DNA of 64,000 nucleotides from Streptomyces pilosus (lineage in GTDB: Bacteria; Actinomycetota; Actinomycetes; Streptomycetales; Streptomycetaceae), in the NCBI RefSeq assembly GCF_014649835.1, contig NZ_BMTU01000001.1, positions 248,001 through 312,000 on the forward strand, in the 5' to 3' direction. Within the stretch, counting starts at the first letter, position 1; each line of letters begins with the position of its first letter. Positions 37,732 to 47,515 of this stretch are shown here, in pieces. The notes beneath the pieces are model-generated. The model ran no database searches and was not told where the DNA came from. It worked only from the letters and a program-made list of their open reading frames with translations. Made by a program: the position numbers and the translations under genes.

Positions 37732-38367
37732 ATGTCGACCCATGCGAAGCGTGAACGACTCCTGCTGGCCGATCTGCTGGAGACCGCGGGCCCCGAGGCC
37801 CCGACCCTGTGCGAGGGCTGGACGACCCGGGACCTCGCCGCCCATGTCGTGGTGCGTGAGCGCCGCCCCGACGCGGCGGGCGGCATGCTGGTCAAGCAGC
37901 TGGCGTCGCGTCTGGAGCGGGTGATGGCGGAGTTCACCGCCAAGCCGTACGAGGAGCTGATCCAGCTCATCCGGACCGGTCCCCCGCGTTTCTCACCCTT
38001 CTCGCTCAAGCAGGTCGACGAACTGTCCAACATCGTCGAGTTCTACGTCCACACCGAGGACGTCCGCCGGGCCCAGCCCGACTGGACGCCGCGCGAGCTG
38101 GATCCCGTGTTCCAGGACGCCCTGTGGTCGCGGCTGGAGCGCTCCGCACGTCTGATGGGGCGCGGGGTTCCGACGGGTCTGGTGCTGCGCCGTCCGGACG
38201 GCCAGACGGCGGTGGCCCATCGCGGCACGCCGGTGGTGACGGTGACCGGGGAGCCCTCCGAGCTGGTGCTGTTCGCCTACGGGCGGCAGGGCGCGGCCAA
38301 GGTGGAGCTGGACGGCGACGAGAACGCGATCGCGAAGCTGCGGGAGACCAAGCAGCTCGGCATCTGA
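37732..38367 (+). CDS. TIGR03085-type metal-binding protein of the mycothiol-dependent (DinB-like) fold
   Basis: A 211-aa protein of the maleylpyruvate-isomerase / DinB-like four-helix superfamily. It has the N-terminal [34 protein letters not shown] with a conserved His, and [16 protein letters not shown] with the other likely metal ligands. A smaller C-terminal domain (residues 145-205) resembles the SCP2-like or MDMPI C-domain. Related proteins use mycothiol, the actinobacterial thiol, but no reaction is known for this subgroup. It probably forms a short operon with the VOC gene 21 bp downstream. Confidence 0.82.
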   Translation: MSTHAKRERLLLADLLETAGPEAPTLCEGWTTRDLAAHVVVRERRPDAAGGMLVKQLASRLERVMAEFTAKPYEELIQLIRTGPPRFSPFSLKQVDELSNIVEFYVHTEDVRRAQPDWTPRELDPVFQDALWSRLERSARLMGRGVPTGLVLRRPDGQTAVAHRGTPVVTVTGEPSELVLFAYGRQGAAKVELDGDENAIAKLRETKQLGI

Positions 38368-38388
38368 TCCGCCCCGAAAGGCGCAGCC

Positions 38389-38787
38389 GTGATCAAAGTG
38401 GCCATGACCAGTGTGTACGTCGACGACGTGGCGAAGGCGCACGCCTTCTACACCGACGTCCTCGGCTTCGAGACGCGCACCCGCATGGATCTCGGCGACG
38501 GGACGCTGTTCGTCACCGTGGGCGCCCGTGAGGGGGCCCAGCGGGACCTGGAGCTCCTGCTGGAGCCGGGCCGGGGCCCGATCGCCGGGCCGTACCGCCG
38601 GGCCGTGCGGGAGGCGGGACTGCCGGCGATCGTGTTCTCGGTGGACGACCTCCGCGCGGAGTTCGAACGGCTGCGCGGGGAGGGCGTCCACTTCGTCCAG
38701 GACCCGCGGCGGCAGGGCCCGGTGCTCGCCGCGGTGCTGGACGACACGGTCGGCAACCTGATCCAGCTGGCGCAGCCGGCGGGCTGA
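38389..38787 (+). CDS. VOC/glyoxalase superfamily protein
   Basis: A 132-aa protein with two beta-alpha-beta-beta-beta modules of the vicinal-oxygen-chelate fold: VAMTSVYVDDVAKAHAFYTDVLGFE in the first half and LPAIVFSVDDLRAEFERLRGEGVHF in the second, ending DTVGNLIQLAQP. Metal ligands are not all obvious. Such proteins may be glyoxalase, dioxygenase or antibiotic-binding types; I cannot choose. The start is the GTG at 38389, after GAAAGGCG. It is convergent with hisF with only 3 bp between stop codons. Confidence 0.85.
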   Translation: MIKVAMTSVYVDDVAKAHAFYTDVLGFETRTRMDLGDGTLFVTVGAREGAQRDLELLLEPGRGPIAGPYRRAVREAGLPAIVFSVDDLRAEFERLRGEGVHFVQDPRRQGPVLAAVLDDTVGNLIQLAQPAG

Positions 38788-38790
38788 GCC

Positions 38791-39546
38791 TCAGCGCACC
38801 GGGTGACCGGCGTCCCGCAGGGTGTCCTTGACCTGGCCGATGCGCAGATCGCCGAAGTGGAAGACGGAGGCGGCGAGGACGGCGTCCGCGCCGGCCGCGA
38901 CGGCGGGCGGGAAGTCCGCGAGCCTGCCGGCGCCGCCGGAGGCGATCACCGGCACCGTGACGTGCTTGCGGACGGCGGCGATCATCTCCAGGTCGTAGCC
39001 GTCCTTGGTGCCGTCGGCGTCCATGGAGTTCAGCAGGATCTCGCCCGCGCCGAGTTCGGCGGCGCGGTGTGCCCATTCCACGGCGTCGATGCCGGTGCCC
39101 CGGCGGCCGCCGTGCGTGGTGACCTCGAAGGACCCGGACTCCGTGCGCCGGGCGTCCACGGACAGCACCAGGACCTGCCGGCCGAAGCGCTCGGCGATCT
39201 CCCGGATGAGTTCGGGCCGGGCGATGGCCGCGGTGTTGACGCCGACCTTGTCGGCGCCCGCGCGCAGCAGCCTGTCCACGTCCTCGGAGGTGCGGACGCC
39301 GCCGCCCACCGTGAGCGGGATGAACACCTGCTCGGCGGTGCGGCGCACCACGTCGTAGGTCGTCTCGCGGTTGCCGGACGAGGCGGTGATGTCGAGGAAG
39401 GTCAGCTCGTCGGCGCCCTCGGCGTCGTACACCTTGGCCATCTCGACGGGGTCGCCCGCGTCGCGCAGGTTCTGGAAGTTGACACCCTTGACGACCCGGC
39501 CGTTGTCCACGTCCAGGCAGGGGATGACTCGGACCGCCAGGGTCAT
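38791..39546 (-). CDS. hisF: Imidazole glycerol phosphate synthase, cyclase subunit
   Basis: With HisH forms the enzyme that makes imidazole-glycerol phosphate and AICAR. The 251-aa TIM barrel has [18 protein letters not shown] with the catalytic Asp, [40 protein letters not shown] with the second Asp side, [14 protein letters not shown] and [12 protein letters not shown]. It overlaps ridA as ATGA and closes the his operon. Confidence 0.97.
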   Translation of the reverse strand: MTLAVRVIPCLDVDNGRVVKGVNFQNLRDAGDPVEMAKVYDAEGADELTFLDITASSGNRETTYDVVRRTAEQVFIPLTVGGGVRTSEDVDRLLRAGADKVGVNTAAIARPELIREIAERFGRQVLVLSVDARRTESGSFEVTTHGGRRGTGIDAVEWAHRAAELGAGEILLNSMDADGTKDGYDLEMIAAVRKHVTVPVIASGGAGRLADFPPAVAAGADAVLAASVFHFGDLRIGQVKDTLRDAGHPVR

Positions 39547-39947
39547 GAATCCACGGCTCCTCTGAATGCTTCGAGTTCCACTGAGACCAGTACGCGCGAG
39601 TCGACGAAGCCCTCGACCACCAGCAGGGTGGTGACCGGGCGCACGGCGTCGAACAGCTCCTTGTGGGCGCGCCCGGCCGCGTCGACGTCCCGCGCGTGGG
39701 CGAGGTGGATGCGGGTGCGGATCACGGACCCGATGCCGAGCCCGAACTCCCCGATCGCCTCCAGCGCGCTGGTGAAGGCCACCTTGGCCTGCTCGTACGG
39801 GTCGCCCTCCCCGTACAGCACCTCGCCCCGGAACGCGGTCGTGCCCGCCACCAGGACGCGGTCGCCCGCCGCCACGGCGCGCGCGGAGCCGAGGGTCTCC
39901 TCCCAGGGGTTCTGGCTCTGCACACGCCGTACGGCATCGAACGTCAT
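39543..39947 (-). CDS. RidA/YjgF family protein
   Basis: A 134-aa member of the family whose best-known activity is hydrolysing reactive enamine/imine intermediates released by PLP enzymes. It shows [52 protein letters not shown] and [24 protein letters not shown]. The conserved Arg of the active site is in VIRTRIHL. It is wedged between priA and hisF with 4-bp overlaps on both sides, so it is made together with histidine enzymes. Whether it is a true RidA or a subfamily member is uncertain. Confidence 0.88.
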   Translation of the reverse strand: MTFDAVRRVQSQNPWEETLGSARAVAAGDRVLVAGTTAFRGEVLYGEGDPYEQAKVAFTSALEAIGEFGLGIGSVIRTRIHLAHARDVDAAGRAHKELFDAVRPVTTLLVVEGFVDSRVLVSVELEAFRGAVDS

Positions 39948-40669
39948 CGGGACACAGCCTCCAGGGCCTCTTCCAGGGTGAACGCCTTGGCGTACAGGGC
40001 CTTGCCGACGATGGAGCCCTCGACGCCCAGCGGGACGAGCTCGGCGATGGCCCGCAGGTCGTCCAGGGAGGAGACGCCGCCGGAGGCGACGACGGGGCGG
40101 TCGGTGGCGGCGCAGACGTTCTTCAGCAGTTCCAGGTTGGGGCCCTGGAGGGTGCCGTCCTTGGCGATGTCGGTGACCACGTAGCGGGAGCAGCCCTCCT
40201 TGTTGAGGCGGTCCAGCGTCTCGTAGAGGTCGCCGCCGTCGCGGGTCCAGCCGCGGCCGCGCAGGGTGGTGCCGCGCACGTCGAGGCCGACGGCGATCCG
40301 GTCGCCGTGCTCGGCGATGACCTTGGCGACCCACTCGGGGGTCTCCAGGGCGGCGGTGCCCAGGTTGACGCGGGTGCAGCCGGTGGCGAGGGCGGCGGCG
40401 AGGGTGTCGTCGTCGCGGATGCCGCCGGACAGCTCCACCTTGATGTCCATCGCCCCGGCGACCTCGGCGATCAGCGCGCGGTTGTCGCCGGTGCCGAACG
40501 CGGCGTCGAGGTCGACCAGGTGCAGCCACTCGGCGCCGGAGCGCTGCCAGGCGAGCGCGGCCTCCAGGGGGGAGCCGTAGGACGTTTCGGTCCCGGACTC
40601 GCCGTGCACGAGGCGGACGGCCTGGCCGTCGCGGACGTCGACGGCGGGAAGGAGTTCGAGCTTGGCCAT
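39944..40669 (-). CDS. priA: Phosphoribosyl isomerase A, dual HisA/TrpF
   Basis: A 241-aa TIM barrel that isomerises ProFAR in histidine synthesis. In Streptomyces and mycobacteria PriA also does the TrpF reaction, since trpF is missing; no trpF is in this window. Motifs are [21 protein letters not shown] with the catalytic Asp, [50 protein letters not shown] with the second Asp region, [15 protein letters not shown] and [12 protein letters not shown]. The ATG at 40669 suits the fold; upstream residues are not needed. It overlaps ridA and follows hisH by 4 bp. Confidence 0.94.
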   Translation of the reverse strand: MAKLELLPAVDVRDGQAVRLVHGESGTETSYGSPLEAALAWQRSGAEWLHLVDLDAAFGTGDNRALIAEVAGAMDIKVELSGGIRDDDTLAAALATGCTRVNLGTAALETPEWVAKVIAEHGDRIAVGLDVRGTTLRGRGWTRDGGDLYETLDRLNKEGCSRYVVTDIAKDGTLQGPNLELLKNVCAATDRPVVASGGVSSLDDLRAIAELVPLGVEGSIVGKALYAKAFTLEEALEAVSR

Positions 40670-40673
40670 GTCT

Positions 40674-41315
40674 CTACAGGGTTCCGATCCAGTTGGTGAG
40701 GAGCTGGGCACCGGCGTCGCCGGACTTCTCGGGGTGGAACTGCGTCGCCCACAGGGCGCCGTTCTCGACGGCGGCGACGAAGGGCTTGCCGTGGGTGGAC
40801 CAGGTGACCAGTGGGGGGCGCATCGCCGGGTTCGTCGTCTCCAGGGTCCAGTCGTGGACGGCGTAGGAGTGCACGAAGTAGAAGCGGGCGTCCGCGTCGA
40901 GGCCGGCGAACAGCTCGGAGCCGGCCGGGGCGTCCACGGTGTTCCAGCCCATGTGGGGCACGACCTCGGCCTGGAGCGGCTCGACCGAGCCGGGCCACTC
41001 GTCGAGGCCCTCGCTCTCCACGCCGTGCTCGATGCCCCGGGCGAAGAGGATCTGCATGCCGACGCAGATGCCCATGACCGGGCGGCCGCCGGAGAGCCGG
41101 CGGTCGACGATCCAGTCGCCGCGCGCTTCCTTGAGGCCCTTCATGCAGGCGGCGAAGGCGCCGACGCCGGGCACCAGCAGGCCGTCGGCGTTCATGGCCG
41201 TGTCGAAGTCACGGGTGATCTCGACGTCGGCTCCCGCGCGGGCGAGGGCCCGCTCGGCGGAACGGATGTTGCCGAAGCCGTAGTCGAAGACCACGACCTT
41301 CTTGGTGGTGCTCAA
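40674..41315 (-). CDS. hisH: Imidazole glycerol phosphate synthase, glutaminase subunit
   Basis: Releases ammonia from glutamine for HisF. The 213-aa class I amidotransferase has [18 protein letters not shown], the oxyanion strand [11 protein letters not shown], the nucleophile in [10 protein letters not shown], and the His-Glu pair in TQFHPEKSG. The start codon is TTG at 41315, supported by GGAGG 9 nt upstream, which lies in the end of the preceding microprotein gene. Confidence 0.95.
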   Translation of the reverse strand: MSTTKKVVVFDYGFGNIRSAERALARAGADVEITRDFDTAMNADGLLVPGVGAFAACMKGLKEARGDWIVDRRLSGGRPVMGICVGMQILFARGIEHGVESEGLDEWPGSVEPLQAEVVPHMGWNTVDAPAGSELFAGLDADARFYFVHSYAVHDWTLETTNPAMRPPLVTWSTHGKPFVAAVENGALWATQFHPEKSGDAGAQLLTNWIGTL

Positions 41316-41319
41316 GGGC

Positions 41320-41478
41320 TCACACCTCCAGGTACAGAAGGCCCGTGCCGATGCACAGCACGGCGCCGATGGAGAGCAGCACGACGAGGCTCGTGGGCAT
41401 CTTCTGCTTGACGAAGGAGATGATCCCGCCGACGAAGAACAGGCCGACGACGATCAGGACGGTGGACAGACCGTTCAT
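41320..41478 (-). CDS. 52-aa two-helix membrane microprotein in the his operon
   Basis: A short gene between hisB and hisH. The product starts [18 protein letters not shown], has a first helix to about residue 20, a basic loop ([10 protein letters not shown]), and a second helix ([20 protein letters not shown]). Its stop is 4 bp before the hisH start and its start is 3 bp after the hisB stop, so it fits the operon exactly and its 3' end supplies the hisH ribosome binding site. No function is known; it could be a membrane tether or simply a passenger. Confidence 0.8.
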   Translation of the reverse strand: MNGLSTVLIVVGLFFVGGIISFVKQKMPTSLVVLLSIGAVLCIGTGLLYLEV

Positions 41479-41481
41479 GGG

Positions 41482-42075
41482 CTACAGCGCGCCCTTCGTG
41501 GAGGGCAGGATGCCGGCCGCGCGCGGGTCGCGCTCGGACGCGTAGCGCAGGGCGCGGGCGAGGGCCTTGAACTGGCACTCCACGATGTGGTGCGCGTTGC
41601 GGCCGTAGGGCACGTGCACGTGCAGGGCGACCTGCGCCTGGGCGACGAAGGACTCCAGGATGTGCCGGGTCATCGTGGTGTCGTACTCGCCGATCATCGG
41701 CGCCATCTTCTCGGGCTCGGTGTGCACGAGGTAGGGGCGGCCGGACAGGTCGACGGTGACCTGGGCGAGGGACTCGTCCAGCGGGACCGTGCAGTTGCCG
41801 AAGCGGTAGATGCCCACCTTGTCGCCGAGCGCCTGCTTGAAGGCGGCGCCGAGCGCGAGGGCGGTGTCCTCGATGGTGTGGTGGGAGTCGATGTGCAGGT
41901 CGCCCTCGGTCTTCACGGTCAGGTCGAACAGGCCGTGGCGGCCGATCTGGTCGAGCATGTGGTCGTAGAAGCCGACCCCGGTGGAGATCTCGGTCCTGCC
42001 GGTGCCGTCGAGGTCGATCTCGACGAGGACGGACGTTTCCTTGGTGGTGCGTTCCACGCGTCCAACGCGGCTCAT
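41482..42075 (-). CDS. hisB: Imidazoleglycerol-phosphate dehydratase
   Basis: Removes water from imidazole-glycerol phosphate with two Mn ions. The 197-aa single-domain enzyme contains [39 protein letters not shown] and [19 protein letters not shown], the three metal-binding histidine clusters. There is no phosphatase fusion. Its ATG overlaps the hisC stop as ATGA. Confidence 0.97.
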   Translation of the reverse strand: MSRVGRVERTTKETSVLVEIDLDGTGRTEISTGVGFYDHMLDQIGRHGLFDLTVKTEGDLHIDSHHTIEDTALALGAAFKQALGDKVGIYRFGNCTVPLDESLAQVTVDLSGRPYLVHTEPEKMAPMIGEYDTTMTRHILESFVAQAQVALHVHVPYGRNAHHIVECQFKALARALRYASERDPRAAGILPSTKGAL

Positions 42076-43178
42076 GCGCTCTGCTCCTTCTTGATGTCAC
42101 GTACCGCGTCGAGGAACGCGTCGTTCTCGGCCGGGGTGCCCGCGGTGACCCGCAGCCATCCCGGTACGCCGTTGTCCCGGACCAGGACGCCCCGGTCGAG
42201 GATCTCGCGCCACGCGGCGTGGGAGTCCTCGAACCTGCCGAACTGCACGAAGTTGGCGTCGGATTCGGTGACGTCGTAGCCGATCGCGCGCAGTTCGGCG
42301 ACCAGCCGGTCGCGCTCGGCCTTCAGCTGCTCGACGTAGCCCAGCAGTGTGTCGGTGTGCTCCAGGGCGGCCAGCGCGGTGGCCTGGGTGACCGCCGACA
42401 GGTGGTACGGCAGCCGCACCAGCTGGACGGCGTCGACGACGGCCGGGTGCGCGGCCAGGTAGCCGAGGCGCAGTCCGGCCGCGCCGAACGCCTTCGACAT
42501 GGTGCGGGAGACCACCAGGTGGGGGCGGCCGTCGAGCAGCGGGAGCAGCGAGCCGCCGTGGCTGAACTCGATGTACGCCTCGTCCACGACCACCATCGAC
42601 GGCCGGGCCGCCTGGGCGGCCTCGTACAGCGCGACGACGGTCGACGCGGGGACCGCGTTGCCGGTGGGGTTGTTGGGGGTGGTGACGAAGACGACGTCGG
42701 GCCGGTGTTCGGCGATCGCCTGCTGGGCGGCGGCGAGGTCGACGGTGAAGTCCTCGTTGCGCGGCCCGGAGATCCAGCCGGTGCCGGTGCCGCGCGCGAT
42801 GAGGCCGTGCATCGAGTACGACGGCTCGAAGCCGAGCGCGGTGCGGCCCGGCCCGCCGAAGGTCTGCAGCAGTTGCTGGATGACCTCGTTGGAGCCGTTG
42901 GCCGCCCAGACGTTCTCCACGCCCACCGGGTGGCCGGCGGTCCTGGTCAGGTAGGCGGCCAGCCCGGTGCGCAGTTCGACCGCGTCCCGGTCGGGGTAGC
43001 GGTTGAGGTGCCGGGCGGCCTCGCGGACCCGCTCGGCGATCCGCTCGACCAGCGGCTCGGGCAGCGGGTAGGGGTTCTCGTTGGTGTTCAGCCGTACGGG
43101 GACGTCCAGTTGGGGCGCGCCGTAGGGGGACTTGCCGCGCAGCTCGTCCCGTACGGGGAGATCGTCGATGCCGGTCAC
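42072..43178 (-). CDS. hisC: Histidinol-phosphate aminotransferase
   Basis: PLP enzyme that transaminates imidazole-acetol phosphate using glutamate. The 368-aa product has [57 protein letters not shown] and the Schiff-base Lys in [19 protein letters not shown], with the phosphate Arg after it. A GTG start overlaps the hisD stop as GTGA. Confidence 0.96.
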   Translation of the reverse strand: MTGIDDLPVRDELRGKSPYGAPQLDVPVRLNTNENPYPLPEPLVERIAERVREAARHLNRYPDRDAVELRTGLAAYLTRTAGHPVGVENVWAANGSNEVIQQLLQTFGGPGRTALGFEPSYSMHGLIARGTGTGWISGPRNEDFTVDLAAAQQAIAEHRPDVVFVTTPNNPTGNAVPASTVVALYEAAQAARPSMVVVDEAYIEFSHGGSLLPLLDGRPHLVVSRTMSKAFGAAGLRLGYLAAHPAVVDAVQLVRLPYHLSAVTQATALAALEHTDTLLGYVEQLKAERDRLVAELRAIGYDVTESDANFVQFGRFEDSHAAWREILDRGVLVRDNGVPGWLRVTAGTPAENDAFLDAVRDIKKEQSA

Positions 43179-44500
43179 TTGCTCTTCGGTACCTTCCAGC
43201 CGAACCTCGCCTTGATCGCCGCGCCGTGCGCGGGCAGGTCCTCCGCCTCCGCCAGCGTCACCACGTGGTGCGCGACCTCGGCCAGCGCGTCCTCGGTGTA
43301 GTCGACGATGTGGATGCCGCGCAGGAAGGACTGCACGGACAGGCCCGAGGAGTGGCAGGCGCAGCCGCCGGTGGGCAGCACGTGGTTGGAGCCGGCGGCG
43401 TAGTCACCGAGCGAGACCGGGGCCCAGGGGCCGACGAAGATGGCGCCCGCGTTGCGCACCCGGTCGGCGACCGCGGCGGCGTCGGCGGTCTGGATCTCCA
43501 GGTGCTCGGCGCCGTAGGCGTCGACGACCCGCAGGCCCTCCTCGATGCCGTCGACCAGGACGATGGCGGACTGGCGGCCGGACAGGGCCGGGGCGATCCG
43601 CTCCTCGACGTGCTTGCTGGCCTCGACCTGCGGCCTCAGTTCCTTCTCCACGGCGTCCGCGAGGTCCGCGGAGTCGGTGACCAGGACGGCGGCGGCCAGC
43701 GGGTCGTGCTCGGCCTGGCTGATCAGGTCGGAGGCCACGTGTACCGGGTCGGCCGTGGAGTCCGCGAGGATCGCGATCTCGGTGGGGCCGGCCTCGGCGT
43801 CGATGCCGATCTTCCCGGTGAAGTAGCGCTTGGCGGCGGCGACCCAGATGTTGCCGGGTCCGGTGACCAGGTTCGCGGGCGGGCAGGACTCGGTGCCGTG
43901 GGCGAACATGGCGACGGCGGTGGCGCCGCCGGCCGCGTAGACCTCGTCGACGCCGAGCAGGGCGCAGGCGGCGAGGATGGTCGGGTGCGGAAGCCCGCCG
44001 AAGTCGGCCTGGGCCGGGGAGGCGAGCGCGAGGGAGGGGACGCCGGCCTCCTGGGCGGGCACCACGTTCATGATCACCGACGACGGGTAGACGGCCCGGC
44101 CGCCCGGCGCGTACAGCCCCACGCGGTCGACCGGCACCCACTTCTCGGTGACCGTGCCGCCGGGGACGACCTGGGTGGTGTGGGTGGAGCGGCGCTGCTC
44201 GCGGTGGACGAGCCGGGCGCGCCGGATGGACTCCTCCAGGGCCGCGCGCACGGCCGGGTCGAGCTCCTCCAGGGCGCGGGTGAGCGCGTCGGCCGGGACC
44301 CGCACCCGGTCCAGCTTCACGCCGTCGAAGCGCTCGGCGTAGTCGATCAGCGCCGCGTCGCCCCGATGGTGCACGTCCTCGCAGATGGGCCGCACCTTGT
44401 CCAGGGCGGCCGCGACGTCGAAGTCGGCTCGGGGCAGCAGGTCGCGCAGGGCGGCACCCTCGGGGAGGGCGTCGCCGCGCAGATCGATTCGTGAGATCAC
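43175..44500 (-). CDS. hisD: Histidinol dehydrogenase
   Basis: Last two steps of histidine synthesis, histidinol to histidine with NAD and a zinc ion. The 441-aa product has [40 protein letters not shown], the loop [43 protein letters not shown] with Gln/His zinc ligands and [17 protein letters not shown]. It is first in the operon hisD-hisC-hisB-microprotein-hisH-priA-ridA-hisF, whose promoter must lie in 44501-44710. GTG start with only a weak GAGAG-like site. Confidence 0.97.
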   Translation of the reverse strand: MISRIDLRGDALPEGAALRDLLPRADFDVAAALDKVRPICEDVHHRGDAALIDYAERFDGVKLDRVRVPADALTRALEELDPAVRAALEESIRRARLVHREQRRSTHTTQVVPGGTVTEKWVPVDRVGLYAPGGRAVYPSSVIMNVVPAQEAGVPSLALASPAQADFGGLPHPTILAACALLGVDEVYAAGGATAVAMFAHGTESCPPANLVTGPGNIWVAAAKRYFTGKIGIDAEAGPTEIAILADSTADPVHVASDLISQAEHDPLAAAVLVTDSADLADAVEKELRPQVEASKHVEERIAPALSGRQSAIVLVDGIEEGLRVVDAYGAEHLEIQTADAAAVADRVRNAGAIFVGPWAPVSLGDYAAGSNHVLPTGGCACHSSGLSVQSFLRGIHIVDYTEDALAEVAHHVVTLAEAEDLPAHGAAIKARFGWKVPKSK

Positions 44501-44710
44501 GTGCTCAATTCTCTCAGACCGGGACTGTGGGCCGTCCGCCCGTTCCAGTGGCTGATACGGACCCCTCGCGGTAACGGTCCGCTCACATATGCGAGATCTT
44601 CTTCACTTTCCGTGTTCAACGGGTCACCGCACTGGGCATCACCGGTTGTACGAAGAGACGAATCGTACGAAGAAACGAACCGACGAGTACATGGGGAGGA
44701 GGAGAGGTCC
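44501..44710. promoter_or_regulatory. Divergent promoter region hisD / beta-repeat membrane protein
   Basis: 210 bp with unusual AT-richer stretches (around 44585-44620 and 44640-44690). It holds a 17-bp direct tandem repeat at 44648-44681. I could not define -35/-10 pairs with confidence. Confidence 0.5.
44648..44681 (+). repeat. 17-bp direct tandem repeat upstream of 44711
   Basis: GTACGAAGAGACGAATC is followed directly by GTACGAAGAAACGAACC (15 of 17 identical). The second copy ends 29 bp before the GTG start. Possible activator or repressor binding site, or part of the promoter. Confidence 0.7.
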
Positions 44711-46285
44711 GTGACCCACGGGGTGACACCCGGCGCGGAACCGCCGGAGGATCTGACCGTCGCGGAGGCGGGCATGTGGCAGGCCTTCCGCAACGGCAGC
44801 GTGTACGACCTGAGCAGCGGTGACACGGCCGTCGACGATCCGCACGGCGGGCACCCCTGGGGTCCGGAGCGGACCGTACGGGCGCGCGTGGTGTGCTGGC
44901 TGCTGCTGGACGGTCCGCCCGCGCTGGCCGGCCGGGTGTCGTCGCTGAAGCTGGTCGGGGTGCGGATCAGCGGCGTGCTCGACCTGGCCGGGGGCACGGT
45001 GGTGCCCTACTGGGAGCTGCGCGGCTGCCGCTTCGAGCGGGACGTGCTGCTGCCGGAGAGCCGCTTCACGACGGTGCGGATGGTCGACTGCGCCATACCC
45101 CGCCTGGAGGCGGCCCGGCTGCACACCGAGGGCGATCTGCACCTGCCGCGCTGCCGGTTCCTGGGCGGCATCCGGCTGACCGACGCGCGCATCGGTACGG
45201 ATCTGCTGCTCAACCAGGCGGTCGTGCACCGCGACCGCAGCGGCCGCTCGATCGCCGCGGACGGGATGAGCGTCGGGCAGGACCTCCAGGCGGAGATGCT
45301 GGAGTCGCACGGTGAGCTGAGCCTGCGCAGCGCGACGATCGGTGTCTCGCTGAGCCTGCGCGGCGCACGGCTGGGGAACTCGCAGACCCGGCTCGCGCTG
45401 AACGCGCCGCAGCTGACGGTGGAGCGCTCGCTGTACCTGACTCCGGCCGGGGTCGGGGCCCAGGCGCGCAGCGGGATGACCCCGGCGCGCGGCACGCGGA
45501 TCCAGCGGTTCGAGTGCCGGGGCGGGGTGCGGCTGGACGACGGCCGCTTCGGGGACGCGGTCGACTTCGAGGGGGCCCGGTTCGTCCTCACCGACGAGCA
45601 GGAGCTGTCGCTGCGCCGGGTGCAGACGCCGGAGCTGCGCTTCCTCGGGGAGCGGCCGGCGCGCGGCCGGGTGGTGCTGTCGGGGGCGCGGGTGGTGAAC
45701 CTGGTGGACCGGGCGGACAGCTGGCCGGGCCCCGGCCGGCTGCACATGGGCGGCTTCACCTACGAGAACCTGGTGCCGCGCGGCCCGTTCCCGCTGTCCC
45801 TGCGGCTGCGCTGGGTGGACGCGGCGAGCGCCGAGTACAACCCGGAGCCGTACGAGCGGCTGGCCGCCGTGCTGCGGGAGGGCGGGGAGGACGAGCACGC
45901 CCGGGAGGTGCTGCTCGCCAAGCAGCGCCGGCGCCGCGAGAGCCTGCCGCTCGCGGCCAAGCTGTGGGGGTACGCGCAGGACTGGACGGTCGCCTACGGG
46001 TACCGTCCGGGCCGGGCGGCGCTGTGGATGGCGGTGCTGTGGGCGGCCGGTTCGCTGGCCTTCGCGCGCTCCGACCACCCGCCGCTGAAGGCCGGTGAGC
46101 ACCCGGACTGGAACCCGGCGCTGTTCGCGCTGGACCTGCTGCTGCCGGTGATCGACCTGGGGCAGGTGGGCTTCTGGCAGCTGCGCGGCGGCTGGCAGTG
46201 GCTGTCGGCCGCGTTCGTCCTGCTGGGCTGGATCCTGGCCACGACGGTGGCGGCGGGCGCGACCCGCACACTGCGGCGCACCTAG
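44711..46285 (+). CDS. Large predicted membrane-anchored protein with beta-solenoid-like repeats
   Basis: A 524-aa protein. Residues about 60-380 contain many short strand-turn repeats of hydrophobic-charged pattern (VRISGVLDLAGGTV, LRGCRFERDVLLPESRF, LHTEGDLHLPRCRFLGG, LRSATIGVSLSLRGARLG, FECRGGVRLDDGRFGDAVDF), like pentapeptide-repeat or beta-helix proteins. Then comes a charged helical segment (YERLAAVLREGGEDEHAREVLL) and two or three membrane helices at the end. In Streptomyces genomes similar proteins are often labelled oxidoreductase, but I see no cofactor motif. GGAGGAGGAGAGG lies just before the GTG at 44711. Function unknown; scaffold or envelope role is a guess. Confidence 0.75.
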   Translation: MTHGVTPGAEPPEDLTVAEAGMWQAFRNGSVYDLSSGDTAVDDPHGGHPWGPERTVRARVVCWLLLDGPPALAGRVSSLKLVGVRISGVLDLAGGTVVPYWELRGCRFERDVLLPESRFTTVRMVDCAIPRLEAARLHTEGDLHLPRCRFLGGIRLTDARIGTDLLLNQAVVHRDRSGRSIAADGMSVGQDLQAEMLESHGELSLRSATIGVSLSLRGARLGNSQTRLALNAPQLTVERSLYLTPAGVGAQARSGMTPARGTRIQRFECRGGVRLDDGRFGDAVDFEGARFVLTDEQELSLRRVQTPELRFLGERPARGRVVLSGARVVNLVDRADSWPGPGRLHMGGFTYENLVPRGPFPLSLRLRWVDAASAEYNPEPYERLAAVLREGGEDEHAREVLLAKQRRRRESLPLAAKLWGYAQDWTVAYGYRPGRAALWMAVLWAAGSLAFARSDHPPLKAGEHPDWNPALFALDLLLPVIDLGQVGFWQLRGGWQWLSAAFVLLGWILATTVAAGATRTLRRT

Positions 46286-46347
46286 GGGGTCTGGGGCGGG
46301 TGGGTCCGCCGCTCCGCCGGGGGCGCTTTGAGGGCCGTCCGTTCTTT

Positions 46348-46364
46348 GCCGGTCCTTGACCGGC
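46348..46364. other. Small perfect inverted repeat GCCGGTC-CTT-GACCGGC
   Basis: A 7-bp stem with a 3-nt loop, 63 bp after the stop of the 44711 gene and 45 bp before the next start. It could be a weak terminator or an operator; it contains a TTGACC hexamer. Confidence 0.35.
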
Positions 46365-46409
46365 CCCCGTACAACTTTCCGTGACTTCCGTGTCGGCTCT
46401 GGCGCCGCT

Positions 46410-47504
46410 GTGACCAGCGGTCTTTCAATGGTCGACACCATGGCTCTGCTGCACGCGTTCACCCGCACGTCCCGGGTGCGAGGAAAGTCGACGGGCGCCG
46501 CCTCCCCCGTCCCCGTCGTGCTGCCCGCTGACGACGAGGTGCTGCTCGACGCGCCCGACGACGTCCTGGGCCGGGCGCTGGTCGGCGCGGCGGGCGGCGA
46601 CCACCGGCCCGCCGCGGAGCTGCTCGCCGCCACCCGGCGCACGGGTGCCTGGGACCACCGCGACCGGTACGTGCGGGGCCTGGCGGCGTTCGCCCGCGCG
46701 CGGCCCGAGTGGCTGGACACCTGGCGCGCTCTCGCCCCGCTCGACCCGGACGCCACCGTGGTGGACGCCCAGCGGGCGGTGGACCGCGCCTGGGACTCCC
46801 CGGCGCGGGGCGAGCTGCTGCGCGAGGTGAGCCCGCTGATCACGGCCGCGGCCCGGGCGGACAACCGCGACCCGGTGCCCTGGCGGCTGGCGCTGGACCA
46901 CGCCCGGGGCGCGCGGGCCGGCCACACCTACGTCGAGGAGCTGTGGGAGGCGGCCGTCCGGCGCGCCCCGCACCACTACGGCTGCCATGTGGCGGCCCTG
47001 CGCTACCTGGCGTCCTCCTGGCACGGCTCGCACCGGGAGTGCCTCGACTTCGCCGACCGGGCCGCCCAGGACGCGCCGGAGACGTCGCTCACGCAGGCGC
47101 TGCCGCTGCGGGCGGCGTTCGGCTACCTGACCGACGGCTGCGGCCCCGAGGTGCCGCGCGCACGGCTGGAGGCCGCGGCCGACCGCGCCGTCGCCCTGTC
47201 CGCGCGGCTGCCGGCGGGCCAGCCCTGGCCGGCCGAGCCGCGCAATCTGCTGACGTACGTCCTGGTGCGGCTGGAACGCTGGCAGGACGCCCTGGAGCAG
47301 CTGCGGCTGACGGGCCCGTACGCCACCTCGTTCCCCTGGGACCGGGACGCGGAGGACCCGCTGGGTCGCTTCCTCGAAGTGCGCCGGGATGTGGGCGCCG
47401 CGGTCGCGGCCGGTGCCCGCGGACCCGATCCCAGGGGCTCCGTCCCGGTCCCGGACCGCCCCGAACGCGGGCAGGGCGGACGACTCCGCTCCGGCGCCCA
47501 TTAG
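46410..47504 (+). CDS. Unknown protein, probably helical-repeat
   Basis: I do not recognise a family. The 364-aa product is rich in Ala, Arg, Leu and Asp, without signal peptide or membrane segment. Segments such as [46 protein letters not shown] and HRECLDFADRAAQDAPETSL look like helix pairs of a tetratricopeptide-like array. The last 35 residues are Gly/Pro/Arg-rich and likely disordered. The start is uncertain: GTG 46410, ATG 46428 and ATG 46440 are all in frame and none has a good ribosome binding site. The LON-domain gene begins 11 bp after its stop. Confidence 0.7.
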   Translation: MTSGLSMVDTMALLHAFTRTSRVRGKSTGAASPVPVVLPADDEVLLDAPDDVLGRALVGAAGGDHRPAAELLAATRRTGAWDHRDRYVRGLAAFARARPEWLDTWRALAPLDPDATVVDAQRAVDRAWDSPARGELLREVSPLITAAARADNRDPVPWRLALDHARGARAGHTYVEELWEAAVRRAPHHYGCHVAALRYLASSWHGSHRECLDFADRAAQDAPETSLTQALPLRAAFGYLTDGCGPEVPRARLEAAADRAVALSARLPAGQPWPAEPRNLLTYVLVRLERWQDALEQLRLTGPYATSFPWDRDAEDPLGRFLEVRRDVGAAVAAGARGPDPRGSVPVPDRPERGQGGRLRSGAH

Positions 47505-47507
47505 GCT
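47502..47507 (+). promoter_or_regulatory. Putative -10 element of the LON-domain gene (TAGGCT)
   Basis: TAGGCT ends 8 nt before GTG 47516 and overlaps the stop codon of the upstream gene. No Shine-Dalgarno is present. Confidence 0.5.
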
Positions 47508-47515
47508 TTTACGTC

